Notes under the pieces: generated by a model
The model's input: only the letters and a program-made list of their open reading frames with translations
Told to the model about the DNA's origin: nothing
Databases searched by the model: none
Made by a program: the position numbers and the translations under genes
DNA from: Ascidiaceihabitans sp029251465
Lineage (GTDB): Bacteria; Pseudomonadota; Alphaproteobacteria; Rhodobacterales; Rhodobacteraceae
DNA length: 64,000 nt
Assembly (NCBI RefSeq): GCF_042932805.1
Contig: NZ_CP170633.1
Location: 4,092,001-4,156,000, forward strand
Reading direction: 5' to 3'
Shown: positions 1 through 9,248 of the stretch, in pieces
Layout of the letters: the number at the start of each line of letters is the position of its first letter
Numbering within the stretch: the stretch's first letter is position 1

Positions 1-99
1 CTACAGACCGATTCGCACTTTTGGATTGATTCGACCGGCCAAAACGCAAAGAGTGACAGAAAAAAATAATGTGGCAGTAGCAGTACAAGGAAACAGGCA

Positions 100-801
100 A
101 TGAACAAGATTGCATTGGTAGACGACGACAGGAATATCCTGACGTCGGTTTCAATGACTCTCGAAGCCGAAGGTTTTGAAGTAGAGACATATAACGACGG
201 ACAGGCAGCGCTTGACGCATTCAACAAGAAGTTGCCTGACATGGCCGTGCTGGACATTAAGATGCCACGCATGGACGGAATGGATTTGTTGCAGCGCTTG
301 CGTCAAAAGACGACGATGCCTGTGATCTTCCTGACTTCTAAGGATGATGAAATTGACGAGGTTTTGGGCCTGCGTATGGGGGCCGATGACTACGTCAAAA
401 AGCCGTTTTCCCAGCGCCTGCTGGTAGAACGCATTCGCGCGCTCTTGCGCCGTCAAGAAGCGCAAGCCGGTGAAATCGTTGCAGATAGCGAAGAAACTAA
501 GGTCATGGAACGCGGCGAATTGCGGATGGATCCGCTGCGCCACGCGGTCAGCTGGAAGGGCAACGATGTGTCCCTGACAGTCACCGAATTCTTGCTGTTG
601 CAGGCTTTGGCACAACGCCCGGGTTTCGTGAAATCGCGTGACCAGCTGATGGACGTTGCCTATGACGACCAAGTTTACGTTGATGACCGCACGATCGACA
701 GCCACATCAAACGCTTGCGCAAAAAGATGCGTACGGCAGATGATGAATTCTCAGCGATTGAGACGCTGTACGGTATCGGTTACAGATACAACGAAGATTG
801 A
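100..801 (+). CDS. chvI: Response regulator ChvI (OmpR family)
   Basis: This 233-residue protein is a DNA-binding response regulator of the OmpR/PhoB family. The receiver domain fills about residues 1-120, with acidic residues Asp9/Asp10 and the predicted phosphoacceptor Asp52 in VLDIKMPRMDG. The winged-helix effector domain fills about residues 135-230 (SHIKRLRKKM recognition region, YGIGYRY end). AAGGAAA at 87-93 is a good ribosome-binding site for the ATG. It lies directly upstream of its cognate kinase gene, and the pair matches ChvI/ChvG (ExoR-controlled regulation of envelope and symbiosis or virulence genes in other alphaproteobacteria). The match to ChvI rests on sequence and context; the targets in this organism are unknown. 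Confidence 0.95.
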   Translation: MNKIALVDDDRNILTSVSMTLEAEGFEVETYNDGQAALDAFNKKLPDMAVLDIKMPRMDGMDLLQRLRQKTTMPVIFLTSKDDEIDEVLGLRMGADDYVKKPFSQRLLVERIRALLRRQEAQAGEIVADSEETKVMERGELRMDPLRHAVSWKGNDVSLTVTEFLLLQALAQRPGFVKSRDQLMDVAYDDQVYVDDRTIDSHIKRLRKKMRTADDEFSAIETLYGIGYRYNED

Positions 802-842
802 TAACGTAAGTGTAACCTCTGGCTTTGGCCGAAAGGACGTTT

Positions 843-2543
843 GTGCGGGACATGGCACCAACTCCATCGCGGGACGGTGATGTGGTTTTGGGCGACGATT
901 GGGTCGCCCCGGACGCAACAGCACCTTCAGAAATGCGCGCTCGCCGTGAACGGCGGGGGCTATTTTCGTTGCGCGCTTCGGCTCTCACCCGCAAAATCAT
1001 CACCTTCAACCTGATTGCGTTGAACGTTTTGGTTGCGGGTATTCTTTACCTCAACTCTTCTCGTGACAGTCTGGCTGTACAGCGCGCCGTTTCACTGGTC
1101 AGCGAAGCAGAGCTGATCGCCGATGTCCTTGAGGCGCAATTGCCAACAGGTGCGCCAGTCAATTTGGCCACGGGCGATGGCATTGACGTTGATGCGTCTT
1201 TGGACGGCCTTGATCTGCGCAACGGGATCGAAGTTTTCATCTTTGACCCTACCGAAGCTTTGATCGCCAACACCAGCGGTAGCGTGGCCATTCCCGGCGC
1301 GGACCAACAAGCGGGTGGCGGCACCACGATTTTGACCGATGGTCTAAATTGGTTGTGGTCCAAAATTTCATCCCCCTTTACCAGCAAAACCGAAGAACAA
1401 ATTGCGCCGATCCAAGAACAATTGGCCGCACGTGTGGCGCTTAGCCTGACGGATGGTACGCAAATCGGTGATGCAAAAGATGCCAGCGGTGGCGCATTGT
1501 TTAGTGTCGTCACTCCGATCCGGCAGGGTTCTGTCGCGGTGGGTGCGGTGGCCGTGACCAGCGCCAGTGGCGAAATCGATACGCTGGTGCGGGGTGAACG
1601 CGAACGCATGCTGCAAATGTTCATCATTGCGACCCTTGTGTCCATTGGGCTCAGCCTCGTTTTGGCCTCAACCATTGCGAACCCGCTTTCTGATTTGGCC
1701 GCCGCAGCCGAATTGGGTCGCGATAAAAATGCACGCAAAGTGAACCCGGGGCGCATCCGTATTCCTGATTTGACGGCGCGCCCGGACGAGATTGGGCGCC
1801 TGAGCGGTGCGTTGCGTGGGATGATTGCCGCACTCTACAATCGTATCGACGGCAATGAACAATTCGCGGCTGATGTGGCGCATGAGATCAAGAATCCGCT
1901 AGCGTCTTTGCGTTCTGCCGTTGGCACGCTGCGGATGATCAAACGCGAGGATCAACGCAACAAACTGCTGGATGTGATTGATCACGATGTGCGTCGTTTG
2001 GACCGTTTGGTTAGCGACATTTCAAACGCTTCGCGCCTCGATAGCGAATTGGTCAAAGAAGAAGAAGAACCGTTCAACATTCTAAATATGCTGAACAACC
2101 TTGGGCAATACTTGGGTGAAGATGCAAAATCGAAGGGTATCGATTTCATCACTGATCTACCTCCGAACCCGATCGAGCTTCATGGACTTGAGGCACGCCT
2201 TGCGCAAGTTTTTGTGAATCTGATCACCAACGCGATTTCGTTCTGCGAAGATGGCGATGCGATCCGCATTTGGGCGCGCAAACGCGAAAACCGTATTCTT
2301 GTTGTTGTCGAAGACACGGGCCCCGGCATTCCCGATCAAGCCTTGTCTAAAATCTTTAAACGATTTTATTCGCAACGCCCCGAAGAGCACTTTGGCAATA
2401 ACTCCGGTCTTGGCCTGGCGATCTCGAAGCAAATTGTTGAGGCGCATGGCGGCGTGATCTGGGCAGAAAATATTCGCCCGACAAATGCGGACATCACGTC
2501 TGATCCGCTGGGCGCGCGCTTTGTCGTGGGTTTACCTGTCTAA
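843..2543 (+). CDS. chvG: Sensor histidine kinase ChvG
   Basis: Membrane sensor kinase partner of ChvI. The order is a short cytoplasmic N-terminus, a transmembrane segment in the first 60 residues, a periplasmic sensor region of about 180 residues, a second membrane segment, HAMP, the H-box (AADVAHEIKNPLASL, His347), then N, G1 (VEDTGPGIPD) and G2 (SGLGLAISKQ) ATP-binding boxes. The frame is open back to a TTG at 825. The GTG at 843 is chosen because AAAGGA at 832-837 is well spaced from it; an ATG at 852 is also possible. It is 41 bases downstream of chvI and is probably cotranscribed with it and with hprK. Confidence 0.93.
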   Translation: MRDMAPTPSRDGDVVLGDDWVAPDATAPSEMRARRERRGLFSLRASALTRKIITFNLIALNVLVAGILYLNSSRDSLAVQRAVSLVSEAELIADVLEAQLPTGAPVNLATGDGIDVDASLDGLDLRNGIEVFIFDPTEALIANTSGSVAIPGADQQAGGGTTILTDGLNWLWSKISSPFTSKTEEQIAPIQEQLAARVALSLTDGTQIGDAKDASGGALFSVVTPIRQGSVAVGAVAVTSASGEIDTLVRGERERMLQMFIIATLVSIGLSLVLASTIANPLSDLAAAAELGRDKNARKVNPGRIRIPDLTARPDEIGRLSGALRGMIAALYNRIDGNEQFAADVAHEIKNPLASLRSAVGTLRMIKREDQRNKLLDVIDHDVRRLDRLVSDISNASRLDSELVKEEEEPFNILNMLNNLGQYLGEDAKSKGIDFITDLPPNPIELHGLEARLAQVFVNLITNAISFCEDGDAIRIWARKRENRILVVVEDTGPGIPDQALSKIFKRFYSQRPEEHFGNNSGLGLAISKQIVEAHGGVIWAENIRPTNADITSDPLGARFVVGLPV

Positions 2544-2554
2544 AAGGCAGCTGG

Positions 2555-2980
2555 ATGAAATGTGTCACCCTACATGCCAGTTGCGTCGCCCTTCAGGGCC
2601 AGGGCGTTTTGATTTTAGGGCAGTCTGGGTCTGGTAAGTCGTCCTTGGCGCTTGAGCTGATGGGTTACGGCGCGGATTTGGTCGCGGATGATCGCACAAA
2701 CTTAACGCGAACAGGCGCGAGTATTGTTGCGACCGCCCCGGCGACTATCGCCAATATGATTGAGGCACGTGGGATTGGCCTTTTGAACGCCGAAAGTATC
2801 TCGCAGGCGACAATTCACTGTGTTGTAGACATGGATCAAATCGAAACAAAACGTTTGCCTGAGCCGCGAAATTACACCCTTTTGGGCCTCGAAATCCCAT
2901 TGCTTCACAAAATTGGGAACCCCTCATTTGCCGCATCACTCTTGCAATTTATCAAGGCAGGACGGCAGGATACCACATGA
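2555..2980 (+). CDS. hprK: HPr kinase/phosphorylase, short alphaproteobacterial form
   Basis: HPr kinase phosphorylates HPr on a serine to tune the phosphotransferase system. The Walker A loop GQSGSGKSS is at about residues 22-30, and the catalytic acidic stretch VADDRT follows. At 141 residues the protein is less than half the length of the Firmicutes enzyme and keeps only the C-terminal kinase domain, as is usual in alphaproteobacteria. It starts 12 bases after chvG and overlaps rapZ by four bases (ATGA), which supports translational coupling. Its likely substrate, HPr with Ser46, is encoded 1.3 kb downstream. Confidence 0.92.
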   Translation: MKCVTLHASCVALQGQGVLILGQSGSGKSSLALELMGYGADLVADDRTNLTRTGASIVATAPATIANMIEARGIGLLNAESISQATIHCVVDMDQIETKRLPEPRNYTLLGLEIPLLHKIGNPSFAASLLQFIKAGRQDTT

Positions 2981-3864
2981 GCACATCTGACCCAAACCCG
3001 CGCCGCGTCGTCTTGGTTACTGGCCCGTCCGGTGCTGGTCGCTCCAGCGCTATTCGGGTGCTAGAGGATTTGGGGTTTGAGGCAATCGACAACATGCCGC
3101 TGCGTCTGATCCCAGCTTTGCTGAGTGATCCTGCTGCGGGTAAACCAATGGCTTTGGGAATTGATCCGCGCAACCGTGATTTCTCGACGACGGCTGTCAT
3201 GGACGCTTTGGGACAAATGGCAGGGTTGCCCGGATTTACGCCTGAATTGCTGTATCTGGATTGCGCTACGGATGTGCTGTTGCGCCGGTTTTCCGAAACG
3301 CGCCGCCGTCACCCGTTGGGCGATAGGCCTGCGGCGGGCATCACGCGCGAGTTAGAGATGCTTGGCCCGCTGCGTGAGCGCGCGGATGTGCTGATCGATA
3401 CCTCTGCTTTGAACGTTCATGAATTGCGCGCCGAGGTCGAGGAATGGTTCGCGACCGGTTCGCAGGATCGGCTGTCTGTTTCGGTTCAGTCATTTTCATA
3501 CAAACGCGGCTTGCCCCGCAGCGTCGACATGGTGTTCGATTGCCGGTTTCTGAACAATCCGTATTGGGAACCATCGCTTCGCAGCGGCACAGGGCAGGAC
3601 AAAGCCGTGGCCGATTACATCGACAAAGATCCGCGTTACGCGACGTTCCGCCAAAAGGTGCAAGACCTCGCCTTGTGGTTGCTGCCGGCCTATTTAGATG
3701 AGGGCAAATCGCATCTGTCCATTGCATTTGGCTGCACAGGCGGGCAACACAGGTCCGTTGCCATGGCTGAGTCTTTGAACCGGTTTTTGACCCAAGCGGG
3801 ATGGCAGGTGTCGCTCAGGCATCGCGAACTTGATCGACGAAAGAGAGAAGAGGCTAGCACGTGA
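2977..3864 (+). CDS. rapZ: RapZ-family nucleotide-binding protein (RNase adapter)
   Basis: A 295-residue protein of the RapZ/YvcJ family. The Walker A motif GPSGAGRSS is near the N-terminus, and the conserved C-terminal signature GCTGGQHRSV lies at about residues 250-260. In Escherichia coli RapZ binds small RNAs and RNase E to control glucosamine-6-phosphate synthase; in alphaproteobacteria the homologue sits in this PTS cluster and its target is less clear. It overlaps hprK by four bases and the following EIIA gene by four bases (GTGA). Length and motifs are complete. Confidence 0.92.
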   Translation: MSTSDPNPRRVVLVTGPSGAGRSSAIRVLEDLGFEAIDNMPLRLIPALLSDPAAGKPMALGIDPRNRDFSTTAVMDALGQMAGLPGFTPELLYLDCATDVLLRRFSETRRRHPLGDRPAAGITRELEMLGPLRERADVLIDTSALNVHELRAEVEEWFATGSQDRLSVSVQSFSYKRGLPRSVDMVFDCRFLNNPYWEPSLRSGTGQDKAVADYIDKDPRYATFRQKVQDLALWLLPAYLDEGKSHLSIAFGCTGGQHRSVAMAESLNRFLTQAGWQVSLRHRELDRRKREEAST

Positions 3865-4256
3865 TAGGCATTGTGATCGTTGCACATGGGGGATTGGCGC
3901 GCGAATACCTTGCGGCCATCGAACATGTTGTCGGATCACAGACTGGCATCCGGGCCATCTCTATCGAAGCGAACCATGACCGCACAGACAAACAGACCGA
4001 AATTTGCCAAGCCGCCGATGCGGTTGATGACGGCAATGGCGTTGTGGTTGTGACCGATTTATTTGGCGGATCACCATCGAATCTCAGCCTTATGGCGTGC
4101 CAACCACAGGGGCGGCGCATTTTGTATGGCGCAAATTTGCCCATGTTGATCAAATTAGCCAAATCCCGCCACAAGCCCGTGGGTGATGCCGTGCGGGCTG
4201 CATTAGACGCAGGCCGTAAATATATCGACAGTCAAAACGTCAGCGCTGAAAGTTAA
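3861..4256 (+). CDS. PTS EIIA component, mannose family
   Basis: A 131-residue EIIA of the mannose/sorbose type, a soluble phosphocarrier that takes phosphate from HPr. The N-terminal GIVIVAHGGLA contains the predicted phosphorylated His9, and FGGSPSNL is the second conserved motif. It starts with GTG overlapping the rapZ stop. No EIIB, EIIC or EIID sugar-permease gene is present nearby, so the role is most likely regulatory rather than sugar uptake, as in other alphaproteobacteria. The absence of permease genes is seen here only for this window. Confidence 0.92.
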   Translation: MIGIVIVAHGGLAREYLAAIEHVVGSQTGIRAISIEANHDRTDKQTEICQAADAVDDGNGVVVVTDLFGGSPSNLSLMACQPQGRRILYGANLPMLIKLAKSRHKPVGDAVRAALDAGRKYIDSQNVSAES

Positions 4257-4265
4257 TACCGCATT

Positions 4266-4535
4266 ATGACCAATTGCTCCCTTACAATCGTTAATGAAAA
4301 AGGTCTGCACGCCCGTGCGTCGGCCAAATTGGTCGAGGTCGTCGAGGCTTTTGACGCTCAGGCTGAGGTCAGCAAAGATGGCATGTCTGCATCAGGCGAC
4401 AGTATTATGGGGCTTTTGATGTTGGCAGCATCAAAGGGAAGTATTATTGAAATTGAAACTACGGGGCCGGATGCAGACGCATTGTCAGACGCATTAACGG
4501 CTCTTGTTGCTGACAAGTTCGGCGAAGGGGCCTAG
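4266..4535 (+). CDS. ptsH: Phosphocarrier protein HPr
   Basis: HPr relays phosphate from enzyme I to EIIA. The 89 residues include the active-site motif GLHARAS with His15 and the regulatory serine motif GDSIMGL with Ser46, the site used by HPr kinase. Having both sites fits the presence of hprK upstream. The gene lies nine bases after the EIIA gene and closes the chvI-chvG-hprK-rapZ-EIIA-ptsH run. The enzyme I gene (ptsI or ptsP) is not in the window. Confidence 0.95.
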   Translation: MTNCSLTIVNEKGLHARASAKLVEVVEAFDAQAEVSKDGMSASGDSIMGLLMLAASKGSIIEIETTGPDADALSDALTALVADKFGEGA

Positions 4536-4575
4536 TTTAGGTCTATCCATGCGATAAAATAAAGGTTTGAACACG

Positions 4576-5454
4576 TTGGTCGATAGCGTTCACGATGCAG
4601 ATGCCGAAGGGCAAGTAGAAGCGGCGAGCTTCAAGAAATATGACCGGCGCAGCCTGTCGTATGCATCGACGTTTGACGATCCGTGGAAATCCACCGTGAT
4701 CCGGATCATGGAGGCACTGACGGGCAAGTTGACCGTGCTGCGCCTTGTTAAAAAATTCGAGCAACAAGAAGCACCTTCGGGTCAAGGCTTTTGGCGCGCG
4801 GCGCTAAATGTGATGGGGATCGAACTTACGACCCCGCAATCGCAACTGGATCGTATTCCGAAAACCGGCCCTGTGATCGTCGTTGCCAACCACCCGCACG
4901 GAATGGTTGACGGCATGATTTTTGCCGACCTGATTGGTCGCGTGCGCCCGGATTACCGTATTCTGACCCGTTCACTGCTGACCGCGATTGACGAAGTCGC
5001 TGGCAGTTACATGATCGCTGTGCCGTTTGCCCATGACCCAGAGGCGCTGACCAAAGGCGTCGCAATGCGCGCCGCAGCAATGAAGCATCTCAAGGAAGGC
5101 GGCGTCGTTGCGCTGTTTCCATCCGGCGGCGTTGCCCATTCCGAAACGTGGTTTGGCCCTGCTGTCGAGGACGAGTGGAACGTGTTTACGGCCCAACTGA
5201 TCCGTCGGTCCGGCGCGGCGGTTGTGCCAATGCATTTTCCGGGCCAAAATAGCCGTATCTACCAGATAGCAAACAAAATTTCACCGATTCTGCGTCAGGG
5301 TTTGCTGCTGCATGAAATCGTGTATTCACTGAATAAACCACAGGGGCCTGTGGTCGGAGATCCGCTGAGCGATGATGAGATCACCAAGTGGAAAGACGAT
5401 CCACGTGGCTTTATGGCTTGGTTGCGCGATCACACCTTGGCGCTCAGAGACTAA
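4576..5454 (+). CDS. Lysophospholipid acyltransferase family protein
   Basis: A PlsC-like acyltransferase of about 292 residues. The catalytic H-x4-D motif appears as NHPHGMVD, and the later block VALFPSGGVAH corresponds to the family's substrate-binding FPEG-type motif. The expected role is acyl transfer from acyl-CoA or acyl-ACP to a lysolipid (phospholipid or ornithine-lipid synthesis); the exact acceptor cannot be read from sequence. No ATG is available at the N-terminus. AAAGG at 4561-4565 favours the TTG at 4576 over the TTG at 4567, which would be only one base away from it. Confidence 0.82.
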   Translation: MVDSVHDADAEGQVEAASFKKYDRRSLSYASTFDDPWKSTVIRIMEALTGKLTVLRLVKKFEQQEAPSGQGFWRAALNVMGIELTTPQSQLDRIPKTGPVIVVANHPHGMVDGMIFADLIGRVRPDYRILTRSLLTAIDEVAGSYMIAVPFAHDPEALTKGVAMRAAAMKHLKEGGVVALFPSGGVAHSETWFGPAVEDEWNVFTAQLIRRSGAAVVPMHFPGQNSRIYQIANKISPILRQGLLLHEIVYSLNKPQGPVVGDPLSDDEITKWKDDPRGFMAWLRDHTLALRD

Positions 5455-5499
5455 GCGCAGGAAATTCCGCAATCGGGCTGGCCAAAAACGGGCCGAAAT

Positions 5500-6375
5500 T
5501 TATCTGGTCGGGATCGGCACGTCGCCGCGATAATCATAAAATCCACGCTGTGTTTTACGGCCCAACCAGCCTGCTTCCACATATTTGGTCAGCAACGGGC
5601 AGGGGCGGTATTTTGTATCCGCCAGCCCGTCGTGCAGCACGTTCATGATCGCCAAACAGGTGTCCAATCCGATGAAATCCGCCAGTTCTAGTGGGCCCAT
5701 TGGATGGTTCGCGCCCAGCTTCATTGAGCTGTCGATGGACTGCACGTTTCCGACGCCTTCATACAATGTATAGACCGCCTCGTTAATCATCGGCATCAGG
5801 ATACGGTTCACGATAAAGGCCGGAAAATCTTCGGCAGAGGCGGCGGTTTTGCCCAGCTTATCAACGACCTTCTTGCACGCATCATAGGTCGGCGCATCGG
5901 TCGCAATACCGCGGATCAATTCGACCAGCTGCATGATTGGCACCGGATTCATAAAATGGAATCCCATGAATTTTTCAGGACGATCCGTCCGGCTGGCCAG
6001 TCGCGTGATCGAAATAGAAGAGGTGTTGGACGTCAGAATCGTGTGCGGTTCCAGATGTGGCAGCAACGCATCAAAGATCTGCTGCTTGATCGGTTCTTTT
6101 TCAGTCGCAGCTTCGATGATCAAATCACTGGGGCCGATTTCCGCCAGTTCTTGGGTTGTCGAAATACGGGCCATGGCGCTGGCTTTGTCGTCAGCGCTGA
6201 TTTTGTCGCGGCTAACTTGGCGTTCCATGTTTTGGTCGATCAATGCGACAGCGGCGGCAAGGGTCTCGGCGCTGATATCGTTCAACAAAACATCGTATCC
6301 GGCCAGCGACATCACATGCGCAATCCCGTTGCCCATTTGCCCTGCACCCACGATGCCAATTTTCTGTATGTCCAT
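5500..6375 (-). CDS. 3-hydroxybutyryl-CoA dehydrogenase
   Basis: This enzyme oxidises 3-hydroxyacyl-CoA (probably 3-hydroxybutyryl-CoA) with NAD(P). The N-terminal Rossmann motif GIVGAGQMGNGIA is followed by the catalytic-domain signature GFHFMNPVPIMQLVE, which includes the catalytic histidine. The frame stays open upstream to 6537, but the ATG at 6375 gives the family's usual 291 residues and has GGAAAGG just upstream. It probably works in polyhydroxybutyrate or butyrate metabolism, feeding electrons to the ETF genes nearby; that link is inference from context. Confidence 0.92.
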   Translation of the reverse strand: MDIQKIGIVGAGQMGNGIAHVMSLAGYDVLLNDISAETLAAAVALIDQNMERQVSRDKISADDKASAMARISTTQELAEIGPSDLIIEAATEKEPIKQQIFDALLPHLEPHTILTSNTSSISITRLASRTDRPEKFMGFHFMNPVPIMQLVELIRGIATDAPTYDACKKVVDKLGKTAASAEDFPAFIVNRILMPMINEAVYTLYEGVGNVQSIDSSMKLGANHPMGPLELADFIGLDTCLAIMNVLHDGLADTKYRPCPLLTKYVEAGWLGRKTQRGFYDYRGDVPIPTR

Positions 6376-6535
6376 AACGATACCTTTCCAGCGGATGCTG
6401 CACTGCCGCACCATAGCGGTCAGATGTGCGCAAGAGCAAGGCGGCATCAGCGACACCGTATCGCCACATTTGGTTAGGGGTTTGTCAGGATATCGCTGCC
6501 ATAACTGCCGTCGGGTGAGATGAGAGGTGGACCGC

Positions 6536-7360
6536 ATGAGTTTTGATGCATTGGGGACAGGTGCCCTAGATTATTTACCGTGCCGCTATGGCACATCCAA
6601 ATTGCTGTTTCGCGGGCCGCGTCGGACTTTGACGGTGCCTTATGTCGCGTTTCTAGGGGGCACGGAAACCTATGGAAAATTCATCGAAAACCCGTTTCCG
6701 AGTTTGGTTGAACAGCATATCTCGATGACTTGCGTGAATCTTGGCTGCGTGAATGCAGGCATTGATGTGTTTTCGAAAGACATGCAAATCGCCGAGATGA
6801 CGAACGATGCCGCTGTGACAGTTGTGCAGATCATGGGCGCACACAACATGTCCAACCGATTCTACTCGGTACATCCACGCCGCAACGATCGATTCTTGCA
6901 AGCGTCTAGCTTGTTACAGGCAATCTACCGTGAGGTGGATTTTGCAGAGTTCAATTTCAACAAACACATGTTGGGCCGTTTACTGACCTTGTCACCGGAC
7001 CGGTTCCAAACGGTAGTTGATGAATTGCGCGAGGCATGGGTTGGGCGGATGCGCGGTATGCTGCGAGGGATCAGCGGTAAAACGGTTCTGTTATGGTTTG
7101 CAGATCATGGGCCTGAGGACGATCTGGCACCAGATGACGAACGTGATCCGTGGTACGTGACACGCGCCATGATCGAGCAGCTGCGCTCCGAAGTGACGGA
7201 TGTGGTTGAGGTGGTCGCCTCGGACACGGCTCTTGCGTTAGGGACGGAAGGTATGGTGTTCAGCCAGATGGAAACGCCGGCTGCCAACAATTTGATGGGC
7301 CCCGCAGCGCATCAAGAAGCAGCAGAAGCAGTCGCCGCCAAATTGCGCGAGATCATGTAG
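6536..7360 (+). CDS. DUF6473 family protein
   Basis: A 274-residue protein that I recognise as the DUF6473 family, found mainly in Rhodobacteraceae. Conserved blocks visible are ALDYLPCRYG, LLFRGPRR, VAFLGGTETYGKF and NLGCVNAGIDVF. The GGTET and later LLWFADHGPE stretches resemble an SGNH-hydrolase-like or sulfotransferase-like fold, but the function is unknown. The upstream GTG at 6527 is possible; GAGAGG at 6522-6527 is better spaced for the ATG at 6536. It is divergent from the dehydrogenase gene and ends at a bidirectional terminator. Confidence 0.8.
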   Translation: MSFDALGTGALDYLPCRYGTSKLLFRGPRRTLTVPYVAFLGGTETYGKFIENPFPSLVEQHISMTCVNLGCVNAGIDVFSKDMQIAEMTNDAAVTVVQIMGAHNMSNRFYSVHPRRNDRFLQASSLLQAIYREVDFAEFNFNKHMLGRLLTLSPDRFQTVVDELREAWVGRMRGMLRGISGKTVLLWFADHGPEDDLAPDDERDPWYVTRAMIEQLRSEVTDVVEVVASDTALALGTEGMVFSQMETPAANNLMGPAAHQEAAEAVAAKLREIM

Positions 7361-7370
7361 AAACGAAAAA

Positions 7371-7401
7371 GGCCCGCCGAGTAACCAGCGGGCCCTTATT
7401 T
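7371..7401. terminator. Bidirectional rho-independent terminator
   Basis: Stem arms GGCCCGC and GCGGGCC with a loop around GAGTAACCA are followed by TTATTTTT and preceded by AAACGAAAAA. It can therefore end transcription of the DUF6473 gene on the plus strand and of etfA on the minus strand. Confidence 0.85.
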
Positions 7402-7416
7402 TTATCCTGAGCTGCC

Positions 7417-8343
7417 TTACAGCTTTTCTATCAGCTCTGGTACAGCGTCGAACAAGTCTGCAACTAAGCCGTAGTCGGCGACCTGAAAGATCGGCGCTTC
7501 TTCGTCTTTGTTGATCGCCACGATGACTTTGGAGTCTTTCATACCTGCCAAGTGCTGGATCGCACCGGAGATACCGACAGCCACGTACAACTCAGGTGCG
7601 ACGACCTTGCCTGTTTGGCCAACTTGCCAGTCGTTTGGTGCGTAACCGGAATCGACCGCTGCACGGGATGCGCCAACAGCAGCACCCAGTTTGTCAGCCA
7701 GTTTTTCGATCAGAGCGAAATCCTCTTCGGACCCGACACCACGACCACCGGAAACAACGACACCCGCAGATGTCAGTTCTGGACGATCAGAGGCAGCAAC
7801 TTTGTCCTCGACCCATGACGACAGGCCAGGATTGCCAGCAGCGCCAATGTTTTCGACCGCGGCAGAACCACCGGTTGCAGCAGCATCAAAGGTCGCACCG
7901 CGGAAGGTGATAACCTTTTTCGCGTCAGACGATTTAACCGTTTGCATGGCGTTGCCCGCATAGATTGGGCGCTCGAACGTGTTCGCATCGATCACGGCTG
8001 TCGCATCAGAGATGATCATCGCGTCCAGCAGTGCAGCAACGCGCGGCATGATGTTTTTTGCGTCAGTTGTTGCAGGTGCTACGATGTGTTCGTAATCGCC
8101 AGACAAAGACACCAGCAAATCAGCGACAGGCTCTGCCAAACGTTTGCCGTAGATCGCGTCTTCGGCGCACAGCACTTTTGCGACGCCAGAAATTGTTGCA
8201 GCCTCTGTTGCAGCGGCGGCGCATGTGGCACCTGTGCAAAGAACAGTCACGTCGCCAAGGGAACCCGCGGCAGTCACAGCTTTTGCTGTGGCGTCCATTG
8301 CCAGTTCGCCGTCGTTGACTTCTGCCAGAAGAAGTACAGCCAT
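7417..8343 (-). CDS. etfA: Electron transfer flavoprotein alpha subunit
   Basis: The FAD-binding alpha subunit of ETF carries electrons from acyl-CoA and other dehydrogenases to ETF:ubiquinone oxidoreductase. The 308 residues include the C-terminal FAD-binding signature (VVSGGRGVGSEEDF; YVAVGISGAIQHLAGMKDS; VAINKDEEAPIF). The start codon overlaps the etfB stop by one base (TAATG), so the two subunits are translationally coupled. The downstream end is closed by the terminator at 7371-7401. The identification is secure. Confidence 0.97.
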   Translation of the reverse strand: MAVLLLAEVNDGELAMDATAKAVTAAGSLGDVTVLCTGATCAAAATEAATISGVAKVLCAEDAIYGKRLAEPVADLLVSLSGDYEHIVAPATTDAKNIMPRVAALLDAMIISDATAVIDANTFERPIYAGNAMQTVKSSDAKKVITFRGATFDAAATGGSAAVENIGAAGNPGLSSWVEDKVAASDRPELTSAGVVVSGGRGVGSEEDFALIEKLADKLGAAVGASRAAVDSGYAPNDWQVGQTGKVVAPELYVAVGISGAIQHLAGMKDSKVIVAINKDEEAPIFQVADYGLVADLFDAVPELIEKL

Positions 8344-9101
8344 TATACAGTCCCCGCTTCTTTAAGTTTCGCGATCAGCTCTTCAACTGATGCAACTTTG
8401 ATACCGGCGGCACGTGCTGCTGGTTCAACCGTTTTCACAACTTCCAAACGAGGGGTCACGTCAACGCCGTAGTCCGCCGCTGTCTTTTCATCCATCGGCT
8501 TTTTCTTGGCTTTCATGATGTTTGGCAGGGACGCATAACGCGGCTCGTTCAAACGCAAATCAACCGTAACAACCGTTGGCATGGACACTTCGATGGTTTG
8601 CAAACCGCCGTCGACTTCGCGTGTCACTTTGGCTTTGTCGCCAGCAATCTCAAGCTCGGAGGCAAATGTCGCTTGTGACCACCCCATCAAGGCGGACAAC
8701 ATTTGGCCTGTGGCGTTCATGTCGTTGTCGATGGCTTGTTTACCGCACAGAACCAAACCGGGCTGTTCTTCGTCCACGATCGCTTTCAGGATTTTGGCAA
8801 CAGCCAGTGGTTCGATGTCTTGGTGAACGTCATCCGCTGCAATCACCAGAATGGCGCGGTCTGCACCCATCGCCAACGCGGTGCGCAGCGTTTCTTGGGA
8901 TTGCTTGACGCCAACGGAAACGGCGATGACTTCGTCCGCTTGACCCGCTTCTTTGAGGCGGATGGCCTGTTCGACGGAAATCTCGTCAAACGGGTTCATC
9001 GACATTTTCACGTTGGCGAGATCAACACCTGAACCGTCCGCTTTGACACGAACTTTCACGTTATAATCAATCACGCGTTTTACAGGTACTAGCACCTTCA
9101 T
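8343..9101 (-). CDS. etfB: Electron transfer flavoprotein beta subunit
   Basis: The beta subunit of ETF binds AMP and docks partner dehydrogenases. The 252 residues begin MKVLVPVKRVIDYNVKVRV and contain the signature block around VDLRLNEPRYASLPNIMKA. The open frame continues upstream to 9143, but AAGGAGA sits just before the ATG at 9101 and this start gives the usual length. It forms an operon with etfA. The about 150-base gap to the adenosyltransferase gene upstream probably holds its promoter. Confidence 0.97.
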   Translation of the reverse strand: MKVLVPVKRVIDYNVKVRVKADGSGVDLANVKMSMNPFDEISVEQAIRLKEAGQADEVIAVSVGVKQSQETLRTALAMGADRAILVIAADDVHQDIEPLAVAKILKAIVDEEQPGLVLCGKQAIDNDMNATGQMLSALMGWSQATFASELEIAGDKAKVTREVDGGLQTIEVSMPTVVTVDLRLNEPRYASLPNIMKAKKKPMDEKTAADYGVDVTPRLEVVKTVEPAARAAGIKVASVEELIAKLKEAGTV

Positions 9102-9248
9102 GAGCGTTTCTCCTTTAGATATTCGACTCACCCGAATGGGCAATCATCACAGCTTGAACATTTCTTAGCGAAGCCGTGGCCGCGTAGACAGTGCAAAATC
9201 GTCATGTTGGCGCAAACGGACGCCGCGTTTCGTTTGATTTGTCAATTT

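Noticed and set aside
6376..6537. N-terminal extension of the 3-hydroxybutyryl-CoA dehydrogenase
   Set aside because: The open frame continues to 6537, but the added 54 residues lack family resemblance, and GGAAAGG is placed for the ATG at 6375.
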